Assembly (NCBI GenBank): GCA_017893485.1
Contig: CM030366.1
Location: forward strand, 73,475,227 to 73,539,226
Origin: Hemerocallis citrina
Lineage: Eukaryota; Streptophyta; Magnoliopsida; Asparagales; Asphodelaceae
Length of the DNA: 64,000 nt
Reading direction: 5' to 3'
In this document: positions 12,189 through 24,112 of the stretch, piece by piece
How the letters are laid out: every line of letters starts with the position of its first letter
Position numbering within the stretch: position 1 is the stretch's first letter
Notes under the pieces: generated by a model
Database searches by the model: none
Told to the model about the DNA's origin: nothing
Seen by the model: the letters and a program-made list of their open reading frames with translations, nothing else
Position numbers and translations under genes: made by a program

Positions 12189-12322
12189 GTATATTACAGT
12201 AGCTGTACTTTCTTTTCTTTCTTTCAGTTTTCTGCATGTTATTTTTATTTTTTCCCTCCTTTTTTTAATTATTCGTGTGTATATCCTGCTAGCACCTTAT
12301 TCTTTGTTTGATCTTCTTCTAG
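12189..12322 (+). other. Candidate intron 2 between gag and protease (134 bp, GT-AG)
   Basis: The insertion starts GTATATTACAG and ends in a pyrimidine-rich acceptor ATCTTCTTCTAG. Joining 12188 to 12323 changes the frame exactly as needed: ...GVVA, S, then VILIFSLPAHVLFDSG, the expected lead-in to the protease active site. The length is not a multiple of three, so unspliced RNA could not be read through. This makes it the stronger of the two candidates. Confidence 0.6.
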
Positions 12323-12620
12323 GTGTGATTTTAATCTTCTCTCTCCCTGCTCATGTGTTGTTTGATTCGGGTGCTACCCACTCTTTCATTTCTTCTCGCT
12401 TTGTCGATCAGCATGGTTTGGCTTGCGATGCTATGCCCATAGCTTGGGACATCACTACAGGTGGAGGTGTCGTTGTCTGTTCTAGGGTTTGCAAGCATAG
12501 TTTGTTGCTGATTGGTGGTTGGTTTTCTCGGCAGATTTGATTGTGATTCCCAACTCTGATTTCGATGTCGTTTTAGGCATGGACTGGTTGGGTGTTTCCT
12601 GTGCCGTGATTGATTGTCGG
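12323..12620 (+). pseudogene. Tekay-type aspartic protease, broken
   Basis: Retropepsin-like domain with the active-site motif VLFDSGATHSF (catalytic Asp codon 12364-12366), then the flap region, and the C-terminal signature SDFDVVLGMDWL near 12555-12600. The enzyme would cleave the polyprotein. Reading continues in a different frame after about 12510-12525, so one base has been gained or lost there. It follows candidate intron 2 directly and continues into RT. Confidence 0.85.
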
Positions 12621-13480
12621 AAGAAGAAGGTGACTTTCAGGCCTTCTGGTCAACCAGAATTTGTTATCCATGCTGGTGAGACACCGTCAGGGCGTGTCAA
12701 GAACTCGTTGGATCCCAAGGTTGTTTCTCTTGCGTCGCTGGGTCCTGATAGGGTTCCCTTGGTTGTGCGGAACTTTCTTGATTTGTTTCCTGAGGAATTG
12801 CTCGGTCTGTCGTCAGTTCGAGATGTGGAGTTCAGCATTGATGTTCTGCCGGGTACGACCCCTATTTCCAAGAGTCTGTATCGTATGGCGCTAGTTGAAT
12901 TGACATAACTGAAGGTGCAAGTTCAGGAGCTGCCTGATAAGGGTTTTGTTAGAACTATTGTTTTTCCATGGGGAGCCCCAGTTCTGTTTGTCAGTAAGAA
13001 GGATGGAAGTCGTAGGCTTTGCATGGACTACAGGGAGTTGAACAATGTTACTGTCAAGAATCGGTATCCATTGCCGAGGATTGACGATTTATTCGACCAA
13101 CTGGGAGGTGCTTCGGTGTTCTCGAAGTTGGATCTACGTTCTGGTACCATCAAGTCAGGGTGAAGTCAAAGGATGTTCTGAAGATGGCTTTCCGAACGAG
13201 ATATGGGCATTCCGAGTTCTTGGTGATACCTTTTGGAGTGACTAATGCACCGGCTGTGTTCATGAGTTTAATGAACCGTGTGTTTTTGCCGTATTTGGAT
13301 CAGTTTGTCGTGGTTTTTATCGACGACATATTGGTGTACTCGTGGAATAGGGTAGATCATGCTGAACATTTGAAGGTGGTTCTGCAGACTTTGAGGGAGA
13401 ACCAGCTGTATGGAAAGCTCGATAAGTGCGAGTTCTAGCTGGATCAGGTTTCTTTTCTTGGCCACATTATCTCCGGTGCT
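12621..13480 (+). pseudogene. Tekay-type reverse transcriptase, broken
   Basis: Conserved Ty3/gypsy RT blocks are visible in order: [42 protein letters not shown], the stretch [16 protein letters not shown], and the catalytic FIDD (13316-13327) followed by ILVYS. The FIDD aspartates are intact. The frame is damaged by a stop TAA at 12906, loss of one base near 13145 (between LRSG and the expected YHQVRVK) and a TAG at 13436 where the family has Trp after CEF. The enzyme would copy element RNA to cDNA in particles. Confidence 0.9.
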
Positions 13481-14070
13481 GGTGTTTCTGTGGATTCATC
13501 GAAGATTTCTGCGATCAAGGATTGGACTATTCCGAAGTCTGTTTCTGTGGTGCGGAGTTTCCTTGGTTTGGCTGGTTACTATCGGAAGTTTGTTCAGGAT
13601 TTCTCCAAGATCGCTGGACCCTTGACCAGTTTGACCAGGAAGGAGCAGAAGTTCGCCTGGGATGAAGCTTGTGATGAAGCTTTTGCCGAGTTGAAGCGTT
13701 GGTTGACGTCAGCACCTGTGCTCATTGTACCCGACAGTTCGGGTGGTTTTGTGATCTTTTGTGATGCTTCGGGAAGAGGTCTGGGAGCAGTGCTGATGCA
13801 GCAAGGCATGGTTTTTGCTTATGCATCGAGGTAGTTGAGACCTCATGAGAAGAACTATTCTATGCATAATCTGGAGCTTGCAGCTGTGATCTTTGCCTTG
13901 GAGTTGTGGAGGCACTATTTGCTTGGGAATAGAGTTGAGATTTTCACAGATCACAAGAGCCTTAAGTATGTGTTCATGCAGAAGGAATCGAACATGAGGC
14001 AGAGAAGATGGCTGGAATTGTTGGCAGAATTTGACATTAAATTGTAGTATTACCCGGGCAGAATTAATTC
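13481..14070 (+). pseudogene. Tekay-type RT connection and RNase H, broken
   Basis: After the connection region ([17 protein letters not shown]) the RNase H domain shows the first catalytic Asp in [13 protein letters not shown], then [18 protein letters not shown] with the Glu, and [11 protein letters not shown] with the second Asp. It would degrade the RNA strand of the hybrid. Stops TAG at 13832 (family consensus has Gln after ASR) and TAG at 14045 (family has Gln before YYPG) interrupt it; no frameshift is seen. Confidence 0.9.
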
Positions 14071-14071
14071 A

Positions 14072-15640
14072 GTGCCGGATGCTTTGAGTCAGAGGCCTGC
14101 CTCTATGTTCCTTACTCAGCAGAAGGAACTAGTGGAGGACATGCGGAGGCTGGAGTTAGATGTGTTGCTTCCCGAATCAGATCGGCAGCTTATGTTGTTG
14201 CAGTTGCAGTCGTCCTTGGTAGAGCAGATCAAGGCAGCTCAAGGGAGTGATCAGCAATTGCAGGAGTTTCGGAGTGAGGTTAAAGCTGGTTTGAGATCTG
14301 ATTTACTTGTCCATGCTGATGGGTCACTTCGGTTTGGCACTAGGTTGTGTGTACCTAGAGGAGAAGTCAGGCAGAAGCTACTCGAGGAAGCTCATCGGTC
14401 CCCATATTTTATACATCTTGGTGGTACCAAGATGTATAAGGACTTGAAACAGTATTTCTGGTGGCATGGTATGAAGCGGAATGTGGCTCGATTCGTCGCC
14501 CAGTGCCTAATTTGTCAGCAGGTGAAGGCGGAGCATCAGAGGACCGCAGGACTTTTGCAACCCCTTCCTATCCATGAATGGAAGTGGGAGAATATCACGA
14601 TGGACTTTGTGACGGCTTTGCCGAGGAGTCCTAAAGGTCATAATACTATCTGAGTGATAGTGGATCGGCTGACGAAGTGTGCTCACTTCATTCCTTTCCG
14701 TATGGGTCAGTCCATGGAGAGTTTGGCCGAGCAGTACGTTCAAGAGGTTGTTTGTCTGCATGGAGTTCCTGTCAGCATCATATCGGATAGAGATATGAGG
14801 TTCAGATCTCAGTTCTGGGAGAGTTTGCAGAGGAGCTTGGGTACTAAGCTGAGCTACAGTACAACGTTCCATCCGCAGACGGATAGGCAGTCAGAAAGGA
14901 CAATTCAGACCCTAGAAGATATGTTGAGATCTTGCGTTCTTCAGTTTGGAGGTTTGTGGGAGGATCATCTTCACTTGGCCGAGTTCTCTTATAATAACAG
15001 TTATCAGGCGAGTCTCAAGGCTGCTCCATTCGAAGCTTTGTATGGGCGCAAGTGTAGATCGCCAGTCTGTTGGGATGATATCGGCAAGAGGAAGCTTTTA
15101 GGCCCTAAGTTGATCACGAAGACAGTTGATGCCGTGGCTCAGATCCGCAAGCAGTTGCAGGCCGCTCAGAATAGGCAGAAGAGGTGGGATAATTGTCATC
15201 GGAGACCTCTAGAGTTTGAAGCAGGCGAGCATGTGTTTCTCAAGGTATCGCCTTGGAAAGGTGTTATCCGTTTCGGCGGTGGAGGCAAGTTGAGTCCTCG
15301 ATTCATTAATCCATTTGATATTATGGAACGTGTGGGCAAGGTAGCTTATAAGCTCGCGTTACCGCCAGCTTTAGCAGGTATCCATGATGTATTCCATGTT
15401 TCTCAGCTCAGGAAATACATCAGAGATGACAGCCATGTGGTTGACTACTCAAACTTGTCTGTGAGGCCGGATTTGTCCTGTGAAATTCAACCCGTTTCTA
15501 TCTTAGACCGTCGAGAGAAGGTGCTAAAGAATAGAGTCATCAAGTTGGTCCGAGTTTCTTGGGATCCTCGCTCGCTAGGGGAGTCTACTTGGGAGTTAGA
15601 GGAAGAGATTCGGGAGAGGTTTCCTCATTTATTTGAGTAG
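14072..15640 (+). pseudogene. Tekay-type integrase with chromodomain, one internal stop
   Basis: The HHCC zinc region (AHRSPYFIHLGG, then CLICQQVK) is followed by the catalytic core: Asp in MDFVTALP (14603), Asp in SDRDMRF (14786) and Glu in SERTIQTLED (14894), giving D-x60-D-x35-E. The C-terminus has the GPY/F-type fold (KLSPRFINPFDIMERVGKVAYKL after a short break) and the chromodomain tail with STWELEEEIRERFPHLFE, ending at a natural stop (15638-15640). The integrase inserts cDNA; the chromodomain is thought to target chromatin. A single TGA at 14651 replaces Trp in NTIWVIVDRLTK. From 14654 to the end the frame is open for 328 codons. Confidence 0.92.
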
Positions 15641-15743
15641 TGTTTGTTTTGCTATGTTTTGCTTTGTTTGTTTCGGGGTTTGCCCTATTCATCTCTTGTA
15701 TGAATTTTGAGGACGAAATTCTTCTTGTAATATGGGTAGGATT

Positions 15744-18700
15744 TGTAAGCCCTATTTTTTGATTTTATTGTATTTTGTATTCTTTTGATTAATGTATTTG
15801 AATTCATTTGTTATAGTGCATTTTGTCTTTTCTTGGGTTCTTTTGTTCCCTCTTGATCAATCTGTGTTCTTTTGATTGGATTCTGTTCTTTTTTGAATTT
15901 TGCCCTTTTCTATTTTGGATTTGATTTGTTCTACTTTGTGTTCATCTCATCTCATTGCATTTGTTTGTCTCTTTTTGGAGCCAAAACCGATACCCAGAAC
16001 CCACATAATATCAACCAAAAATTCTAATTTCTTGATCCCTATAAATACCCTATTAATTAAACCCTAATATCTATCTCTCTCTCTGCCGTTTCTCTCTCCC
16101 CGCACTCCTATTTCCCTCTCTCTATTTTTGCTGAACCCAAACCCAACCGTCTCCATCCCCTCGTCACCATCTCACCGTCGTTGTCCTCCTCGTCATCGCC
16201 ATCCCCATCACCGAAACCCATCCACCGAAAGTTCACCATTGTCATAAATCCCTCACCGTCGCCCTAACCCATCTCCGTTCACCCCCATTGCCTTCGTCGT
16301 CTCTCGCCGCTCCTTTGCAACCCCTAGCACCGCCGTTCGAGCCCCGGAGTTCCCTAGCACCGTCGTCCACTGTTTTCGACTGCAAAACAGAGCTTTCGCT
16401 CGTCGGAGTTGTCGTCGTCACCGTCGCTACCCGACCGTGGTGCCGTCGCCTTCGCCGTGGTCGCATCGTCGTGCTGTCAGCCGCGCAGTCGCCGCTGTTC
16501 ACCGTGTCTCTCTCCCTCCTCGCCGAAGGTAGAAGATGACCAGTGATTAGTCGGATCCGCAGTCCCATGTTCTGCCATGCCAGATCCCTCTTGCTGTCCC
16601 CTGTTTTGGATCGGATCCGGTGTGAGGAAGAGATCTCATTGGGCAGATTTGGTGTTCTGTGTTATGTGCCCACCAGATCCGAGTCTACTGTTCTGTGTTC
16701 TGTTGCTCTTGGATTTTTGCTGTTGCTGTTGGTTCTTCGCACGTGTTTTTGGTAGTTTTCGTCTGGGATTCTGTTCTCGTTATTCCTATTTAATTATATC
16801 TGCAATAACAGGCAAGTCTTTTCTTGAACCCTTTTTATTGTTTGTGTTCAAGATTACTTGATCTCATGCAAGTAGATTCGTCCATTTTGTTATCAAAAAA
16901 GATAACTGCTTTTGACAATTCCGTTAAGATTATCGAGGGTTTACACGGGCTAACCCGACATACTCTTAACATCGTGCTATATTTTTGATCTTAGACTCAG
17001 TCCCCATTATTTCATGCATATGCACAATTAAATAACTAGATTCATGCTTAGAACTGCTTGATAAAATGAATATGTTAAATTGAATGTACTGAATCGGTTT
17101 TAATTGATGAATTGACACCATGACTGTGATAAATGTACCTTGAACCTTAGAAATTGCATTTTGACACCTAGGATTCACTTGATTAGTAATTTGCATGCTA
17201 TATGTGATCATATGATTTATTTATTTGCCTATTCATGTTAAGACAATTTCTGGACTGCTGTATGATTCACTTTGAATTAGATTTTTAATCATGCTAATGA
17301 CATAATTTGGAAGAACTTACTGAACATAAAATGTAGCCCTTGATGTCTAGATAATTTTTTCCTAGTCTGGATTTAAATTCCAATTTGTCATCTGTTAGAT
17401 ATCATCACTTTACTGCAACTGTGTTAGTAATTTCAGACTCAAAATTTCATGCGTACCTTGCTGTTCTATATTTTATTTGATCCTGTTAATAGTACAAAAA
17501 AATTTGAAATAATTTAGGCTGGACCTAAACATGTATAGGTATCGCCCAAAATTTTTATAGATTTTATTAATGAGTTCTCTGATCTGAAATAAATAGTTGA
17601 ACACAACCTACTGTATGCTGCCTGAACTTAAAACCTGATTAGAATAGAGTTTTCACCCTAGTTCCTATACCTTTTATATACATTAATTATACTCGCTGGA
17701 ACCGTGTGGAAGTCTATTGTCTAGATCTTTTGGCCGATTCAGATTTTATAATTTGTAGTGACCATAATCCATATTTTGGTACAGCAAGGTGATGCTGTTC
17801 TGATTTTGTGAAATGTGTTTATATGATGTGTTTGTCTCATGCTTTGTCTGTAATGCTTAGAATTAGTCACACATAGTAATGAACAATATTAACACACTCT
17901 TGCATGCTCACATAGGATTAAAATAAATTGATAACAAGCCGGGGCTATATGGGATGACTTGGTGGTGAACAATCGAAGACTGTACTCGGTCGAGCCCTAC
18001 TGTACTGACCCGTACTGTATGGCCATAAATACTGCCCGATAAACACTGATACTGAACATTAAACGCTGATTACTGGGCCGAGTACACAAACTGTGAATTC
18101 ACCATCAGTCTAAAATGTTCATTGTGTGTTGCGCCGAATCTGTGGAATGGGACGCAGTAGTACGTGTACTAGATAGACTATTAAAATACTTAATAAACTG
18201 CATTTCTTGCTTGATCCTGACATCACTCATTACATGCGTGATTTACTGTAGACCTTTGATAATATTTCCTGCTCTTTGCTTTGTTCTTTGTCTTTGACCA
18301 TGTTCTTTTTCCTTGATATTCATGCTTTCCTTCATCCTTTGTTTTCTCTACTTGCCGCCCACAACTTGCTCTAAGGACACTCTTTTATTTCTTTTTAAAC
18401 CAGGAATTTACAGGTGCTGAAGAATCTATTCCTGAAGGTATTGGTGAGCAATGTTTCTAAAGATGGATTCAGTCTCCGCTGCTGAATTTTACTTGTTGCT
18501 ATTTATTTCTTGAATACTATTATAACTTGTATTTTGTTTTGGGCTCTATGACCCATAGTTTTGTTTTGATCCCGGATGTTGGATATTTATACTGTTGGTT
18601 TATTTCATTATTAGTGGAATTTATCTTGTTTCATGTGGTTATACTTTCCTGCGTGGTTGTACTTTGTTGTTCTTATTGCTGAGTTAGTCTGGTACAGCTT

Positions 18701-18776
18701 ATGGATGGTGTTTACATCATTCACTGGGCCTACCTTACGTACTCGTGTTCCGTATTTTGGAAAGCGGGGCGTGACA
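15744..18776 (+). repeat. 3' LTR of the Tekay-type element
   Basis: TGTAAGCCC to AAAGCGGGGCGTGACA, homologous to 4204-7320 along its length. It follows the integrase stop by about 100 bp, in which the common GAGGACGAAATTC string (15710-15722) precedes the LTR. It is followed by the target duplication AATAC. The many small differences from the 5' LTR suggest the insertion is not recent; a count needs an alignment. Confidence 0.92.
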
Positions 18777-20221
18777 AATACTTTAACAAACCACAAACTT
18801 GATCGCAAAACAAAGCTACAGAGGGACTATCCTATGGATGTTGTGTTGTGCTGTGCACTTAGTCCTTAATGCAGTTATTTATATTACATGACATTAATGC
18901 GCACTTGTTCGGATTCTATTCATCCCATACTACATAGGTCTGAGGGCAAGCCCTTAATCGTTCTTCATCTTGTAGGGTTCAATCCCTCGCCATGACTTAA
19001 ACAACTACGGTAACTATGGTAAGTATCCTAGCTATTCTATGAGTTATGAGCCCACATCCAGACATCCTGGAGAGAACCCCACGCACTGACACATGAATCA
19101 TCATGCATGCATCCTGTGGTCAATTCACCTCCGCTGTGGACCATGGCACCACCCGTAGTCACCAAATACCCCACAAGTGTCGCCACCGGGACGATACTCT
19201 GGAGTAGTATCCACGCCCTAATTATGACGCATCATGAGGACATCCTGTGAAAACTCTCATGCCGCCAATCCAATGGTCCTCATACTCATGTTTTTCTCTT
19301 ACTTTTATCACATCTCCACTATAGTGTAGTCCTTACGATTTTGTTTGTTTTAAAAGAAAATCATCACAACCTAGAGCTAGCTTACCCTACCGGACTTAAA
19401 ACAAAATAAAAGAGACAGTCAACCTACCTCGCTACTTCTCAAGAGATGCTCAACCCACATTGGTTAGCTCTCAAAATTTAAATAAAAATTACTGGTCACT
19501 AGGGTCTCGCCTAGCCTCTAGATTCCAACAACTATCTCTTTCTTGAGATTAACAATAATTCATATTCAATCTCAAGTAATATTTCATTTCCTTTATTCAT
19601 AAACTCATTCTCAAAACATTTCTTTTATAATCTCATAACACAAAATAAATCAATTCAACCTCTTAACCAATTTAACCTCTTATAACGTTGTATGCATTTC
19701 AAATAATCTCAATCAAGTATAGAATCTCATTAAGATGAATTCTAAGTGCATTCCAACTTTCATTTTTCTTAAATTAACCATCGTCACAAATTAATCGACA
19801 AAAATCGAGTTCTTCAACAATATTCAATGTAAAAGTCCTCTTTCAATACTCCCAAAATATCCCAAATATTGTAGAAATATTTTTCATGAAGTCTAAATAT
19901 TTTTAGAAGAATAATAGAATTTTTCTGAATTTTTATCTCATTTAAAAACCCTCAAAAACATAAAAAATCAAAAGGGAAAGAAAAGGCCACACCAGGTTTC
20001 GAACCCGAGACCCAAGGCAAACCCGACGCTACAGTAACCAGACAGTGGCGCACCCAAAGACCAGAAAGCCCAAAGAGCTAGAGCAATATGGAATGGACTT
20101 AAGTCCACATAAGTCAACTTTTGGGTCTTACGATTTTTCAAAGATTTGAAATAAAAAGGGGCTCTGCCCGGTTTCGAACCCACAACCAAAGACCAAACCC
20201 GAGCTACAGTAACATTCTTAA

Positions 20222-20868
20222 GAGCATCCACAGTCGTTCTTTTTTGCCATTTTTGCCATTTTTTGTGTACTGTAGCGCACACAGTCGTTTTCTATTTTGC
20301 CATTTTTTGGCAATTTGTCTACAGTAGAAAGGGGGAAATAGCATACGAAATAGAAAAATGCATATTATAGCTGACGAAACATCGTCAGGATTATTTAATT
20401 ATATTTTTAATTGATCGATGTTTCGTCCGAATAAAAAAAATTAAAAATCAAATAAATTAACTGGTTAAATGAATTTAAGGGTGGGAATGAACATGATGCA
20501 TCCCCATAATTTTTTTTTTAAAAAAAATTTTTAATTAAATTTGTAATTTTTTAAATTTTTTTTGCAAATATTTTTTACAAACTATTTTTTAAACTTGTTT
20601 TTGCAAAAAAACTTCCTTAAATCCGGGAAAATTTTTTCTTCTTTGGGACGAAACATCATGTTTCGTACCGTATTTTTTATTATTATTTTCTAAGTTTCAG
20701 CCAGTATAAATTATTACTTATTTATAGACGAAACATCATGTTTCGTCCGTTCCTTTTTTAACCAAATTATGCATTTTTTTTACCATTGGACGACTGGAGC
20801 GTTTCTTCGAAATGCATTGCCAAAATATGCATTTTGCCATTTTTTCCATTGAACGACTGTGGATGCTC
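20222..20868. mobile_element. MITE a: GAGCATC termini, palindrome array
   Basis: The ends are GAGCATCCACAGTCGTTC and its reverse complement, with a 3-bp duplication TAA (20219-20221, 20869-20871). That target pattern suggests a PIF/Harbinger-like MITE. Inside are four full or partial copies of the palindrome ACGAAACATCATGTTTCGT (near 20371, 20415, 20648 and 20727). It sits in the LTR of the LARD-like element. Confidence 0.75.
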
Positions 20869-21845
20869 TAAAATGCACCCAAAGACCACTTGGTCTGAGT
20901 GACTAACCTGTCACAAAATGAGTTGAGTTTTGTATAATCAAACTCTCTGTTTGTTACTACTATTTCATAATTCAAAACTTTTAAAAACTCTTTTTCTCTT
21001 CAAATTTATTTCCTGGAATTTTTCAGATTACTGATTTTACATATTTGTAACAAAACAGTATTTAGAAAATATTATTTTGGCATTAAAACATGAATTTTCC
21101 TTTTAAATTGTGTTCTAGGTCAATAATTTTAACATTGCCATCTATCAAGATCTCTACCAAATTCTTGTATTACAAACATCACAAAATTATTGTCTTTTAC
21201 ATTTTCTTCTTTTATTTCTATAATGCTCTTTAACATGGTCTCATTCATCATACTAGTATCACAATGAATTTAATAAGCACAATTTCAATTATTTCAATTA
21301 CTAGCCATTTACAAGCATATTTTACATCTAGCATGGCTCTAAATTTATAGCTACATGATAATTCTACTACAATAATCATAATTCATAGCAATTATATCAA
21401 CGTGATGCAATCTACAAACTAACATACCAATCACAATTTAACAACTAAACTATATGTTATCTAGCATGCAAATCAACTCCTACATTAGAAAGGATTTTAG
21501 AATCACCCACCCAAGAAAATTTAATTCCTAGCAATTGCACTCCTAGAATGAGAGCTCCTAGAAACCCCGCTTTGCCTCCTCGAATTCCGCGCACCAAGAG
21601 CAACTCCCCAAAACTCAAACTCCACTTTCGGCCAACACAAGAATAGCACCACTTCTATCTCATTTTCGGCCAAGCAACAGAGACATCCCCAAATTTCATC
21701 TTCATATACATATAGTTCTTTATGTTTTACATCTTGTAAGACCCATGGTGTAATTTTGATTTATTAATGCAAGGCTGGAGTCCGACGACTCTATCCGTTT
21801 TCATCAAAAAAATCTTCATATACATATAGTGTATATGTATACATC

Positions 21846-21849
<4 letters not shown>

Positions 21850-21913
<64 letters not shown>

Positions 21914-22196
21914 GAATATGGTGTAGATGTAGATAGGTGAAGTAGCAACAGTGGTGTACTGGATGGGGTTTTGGTTGGCTTGGTGTGCTTACGGAAATGC
22001 ACAAAGAAGGACAAGAAGGATGGGAGAGAAAGGAATAGGTGTGTGTGTGTGTGTGTGTGTATACACACACACACACACACTCATAAATTAATGGAGAAGC
22101 AATACGGGGGCTCTGGATTTGGCTGTAGCTTTCGGCAGACATAAAGAGGAAAGAAGGAGAGGATGAGGAGAATGGTGAAGGGTGGGGGGGGGGGGG

Positions 22197-22251
<55 letters not shown>

Positions 22252-22370
22252 AAAAATTAATGGAGAAGCAATACGGGGGCTCTGGATTTGGCTGTAGCTT
22301 TCGGCAGACATAAAGAGGAAAGAAGGAGAGGATGAGGAGAATGGTGAGGAGGGGGGGGGGGGGGGGGGGA
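21850..22370. repeat. Microsatellites with a tandemly repeated ~120-bp block
   Basis: An (AT)n tract at 21850-21910, (GT)n followed by (AC)n at 22041-22080, and (AC)n at 22206-22248. The block starting AATTAATGGAGAAGCAATAC occurs at 22086-22200 and again at 22255-22370, each copy ending in a G run next to a TATAT or dinucleotide tract. This looks like slippage and local duplication within the LTR. Open frames here are repeat artefacts. Confidence 0.8.
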
Positions 22371-23219
22371 TATGTATAGGTTCTTAATAGAGTGGTTATA
22401 ATAACTACTCTCCCACAACACCCATTAACCCCACTCACAAAATTTCAAAAGCCAATATTTTTCTCCATCAAAGAACAGGCCGGTTTCCCCCCTCCAATTT
22501 CATGCAAACACACGCGCACGTGCTTGCACTAGCACACACTTCACAATTTAATTATTTTTAAAAACATAAATCACATATATACATAATATGTATGTAGAAT
22601 TTAGTTTAATTAAAAATTTTAATGTTTCATGCACAAATAAAATAGATACATTCATTTTATGAAATTCAGTTCGAGAAAGGATACGCCCAAATACGCGCAT
22701 TGAAACAAACACGTGCGTCGCACGTAAAATATCAAAAAAATGAAATTTGACGTTATCAACGGAAAAAATATTAAAGATAATAAAAAAATACAATATAAGA
22801 AAATATATATATTGATTTTTATATATTCCATAATGTAATCGTTACGTACATAGAAAACACATGTATTACACGTGAAAAGTATTGTAATTAAAATAAGGAA
22901 AAATGAATTTCCGTTTATAAAAATAGATTTGAATACCTAAAATAAATAATTTAAACACATAGAAAATATTACACGTAGCGGTGGAAACACATAATCGATA
23001 CGTGCATCAAAAACACATAAAAAGCAGTAAAAATACAAAGATTGAAATTTAATATTTTAGTTGAATCAAATAGGATAAAATATACAGGAAATGCATAAAT
23101 ACTCGGAAATCAAAATACGTAGTGAAACACATTATAAATATTACCAGTAACGGTACAAAATACACGTGCGTAACATGTGAAGGGCAAAATTATCATTTCC
23201 AATTTTGCGGGGTGTTACA

Positions 23220-24112
23220 GTAGACGAGTTAAAGATTCAAAAGAGTATTTTAGTGCAAAGTCACTTTTATGATGTGTTTATATTCAAATTTCAGGTTCAC
23301 ATAATTATCATGATATTCGTAAGTTCTTTTAATTTTCTCTATATAGTTTAATTTATTTGCTAAACTAGTAAATTATACTCACACCAGTTATGGCTAACCC
23401 CTGTTATTTTCTGCGGGTTACGGGAGTCCCTCCCTGAGGGTGGACGACCCTAACCCTCTTGCAGGTATTGATTAGCCGCGAGGTGAGATACCATAGTAGT
23501 TGTTTTGGTTTTGATAGTTATACTTTTCTCGTAGCCGAATGGGTTGTGTATGTATCTATTATATATTTTATTATCCTAAGTTATGTAGAGATGGAGATGG
23601 TGTTTGGGTGATAGTTTGTATTATAGAGGATTATGTGTGTAACTGTAATGAATGATAATATATATAGTGCTGTGATGAAGCCCCTTAATGGTTGCATGAC
23701 GATCCCCTAAAGAAAATAGATAGGTGGGTTCTGTGGTTGGCTTTTGAAAGGTTTTACTAAAGTTTTCCTAAAAATCTTATATATTTTCTAAGAAATTTTT
23801 GGTTTTTAAATTGTATCTTGTTTGTTATGATGAATTATGCACCCAGAGCCTTATATATTTTTGCCTGTGTGTTGTTGAATGATTTGGCCCGGGGAGGATT
23901 GATATATATTATAGGTACTTGATTTATGTAATTGTTTGCAGAATTCCGTAAAGAATCTCTGTAGAAGGGCTAATATTTCAAGGAAAACTCTGCCGAAATT
24001 TTAATTTAAAATTATGAATATTTTCCTAAGTAAGAAATAGTGTAGATAAGAAATTGATTAAATTAGAAAGCATTTAAAAATGGAATGGGTAAAAATAATT
24101 TGGGGTGTTATA
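23220..24112 (+). repeat. 3' fragment of another plus-strand LTR
   Basis: The stretch ends TTTGGGGTGTTATA, a typical chromovirus-type LTR end, directly at a coding frame of the Tat element (24113). It contains the phrase GCGGGTTACGGGAGTCC and a GCAGGTATTGATTAGCCGCGAGG block like leader sequences of other LTRs here. Its left part was separated by insertion of the LARD-like element at 23219/23220 and would lie left of the window. Confidence 0.55.

Larger units (their letters stand above)
4204..18776 (+). mobile_element. Complete but decayed Tekay/Del-type chromovirus (Ty3/gypsy)
   Basis: A 14.6-kb element with two LTRs of about 3 kb (TGTAAG...GTGACA), a perfect 5-bp target duplication AATAC, a tRNA-Met primer site, and gag-protease-RT-RNase H-integrase-chromodomain in the Ty3/gypsy order. 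Chromoviruses of the Tekay/Del group typically have multi-kilobase LTRs and a C-terminal chromodomain; the end of the integrase (FHVSQLRKY, then a tryptophan in STWELEEE) fits. Coding is broken by eleven premature stops and at least two frameshifts, so it is dead. It carries a nested antisense solo LTR in its leader. It was inserted in the 5' LTR of the LARD-like element and is younger than it. Confidence 0.92.
18782..23219 (-). repeat. 5' LTR of the LARD-like element, remaining part
   Basis: This continues the LTR broken at 4203. Its right end on the plus strand is GCGGGGTGTTACA, so on the minus strand it starts TGTAACACCCCGC like the 3' LTR at 1308. The part 18910-18990 (TACATAGG...AAGCCCTTAATCGTTC...AGGGTTCAATCCCTC) resembles 40050-40115 in the solo LTR 39481-43030, so the two LTRs are one wider family. 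It has gained a MITE (20222-20868) and expanded simple repeats, which explains its size of about 4.8 kb in total. Confidence 0.65.

Noticed and set aside
16242..16861. Open frames in the 3' LTR (and equivalents near 5066-5369)
   Set aside because: They lie in the LTR leader, recur at the same place in both LTRs and show no protein resemblance; leader uORFs at most.
21727..22438. Several minus-strand frames rich in Cys-Val, His-Thr and Tyr-Ile
   Set aside because: They are translations of AC, GT and AT microsatellites.
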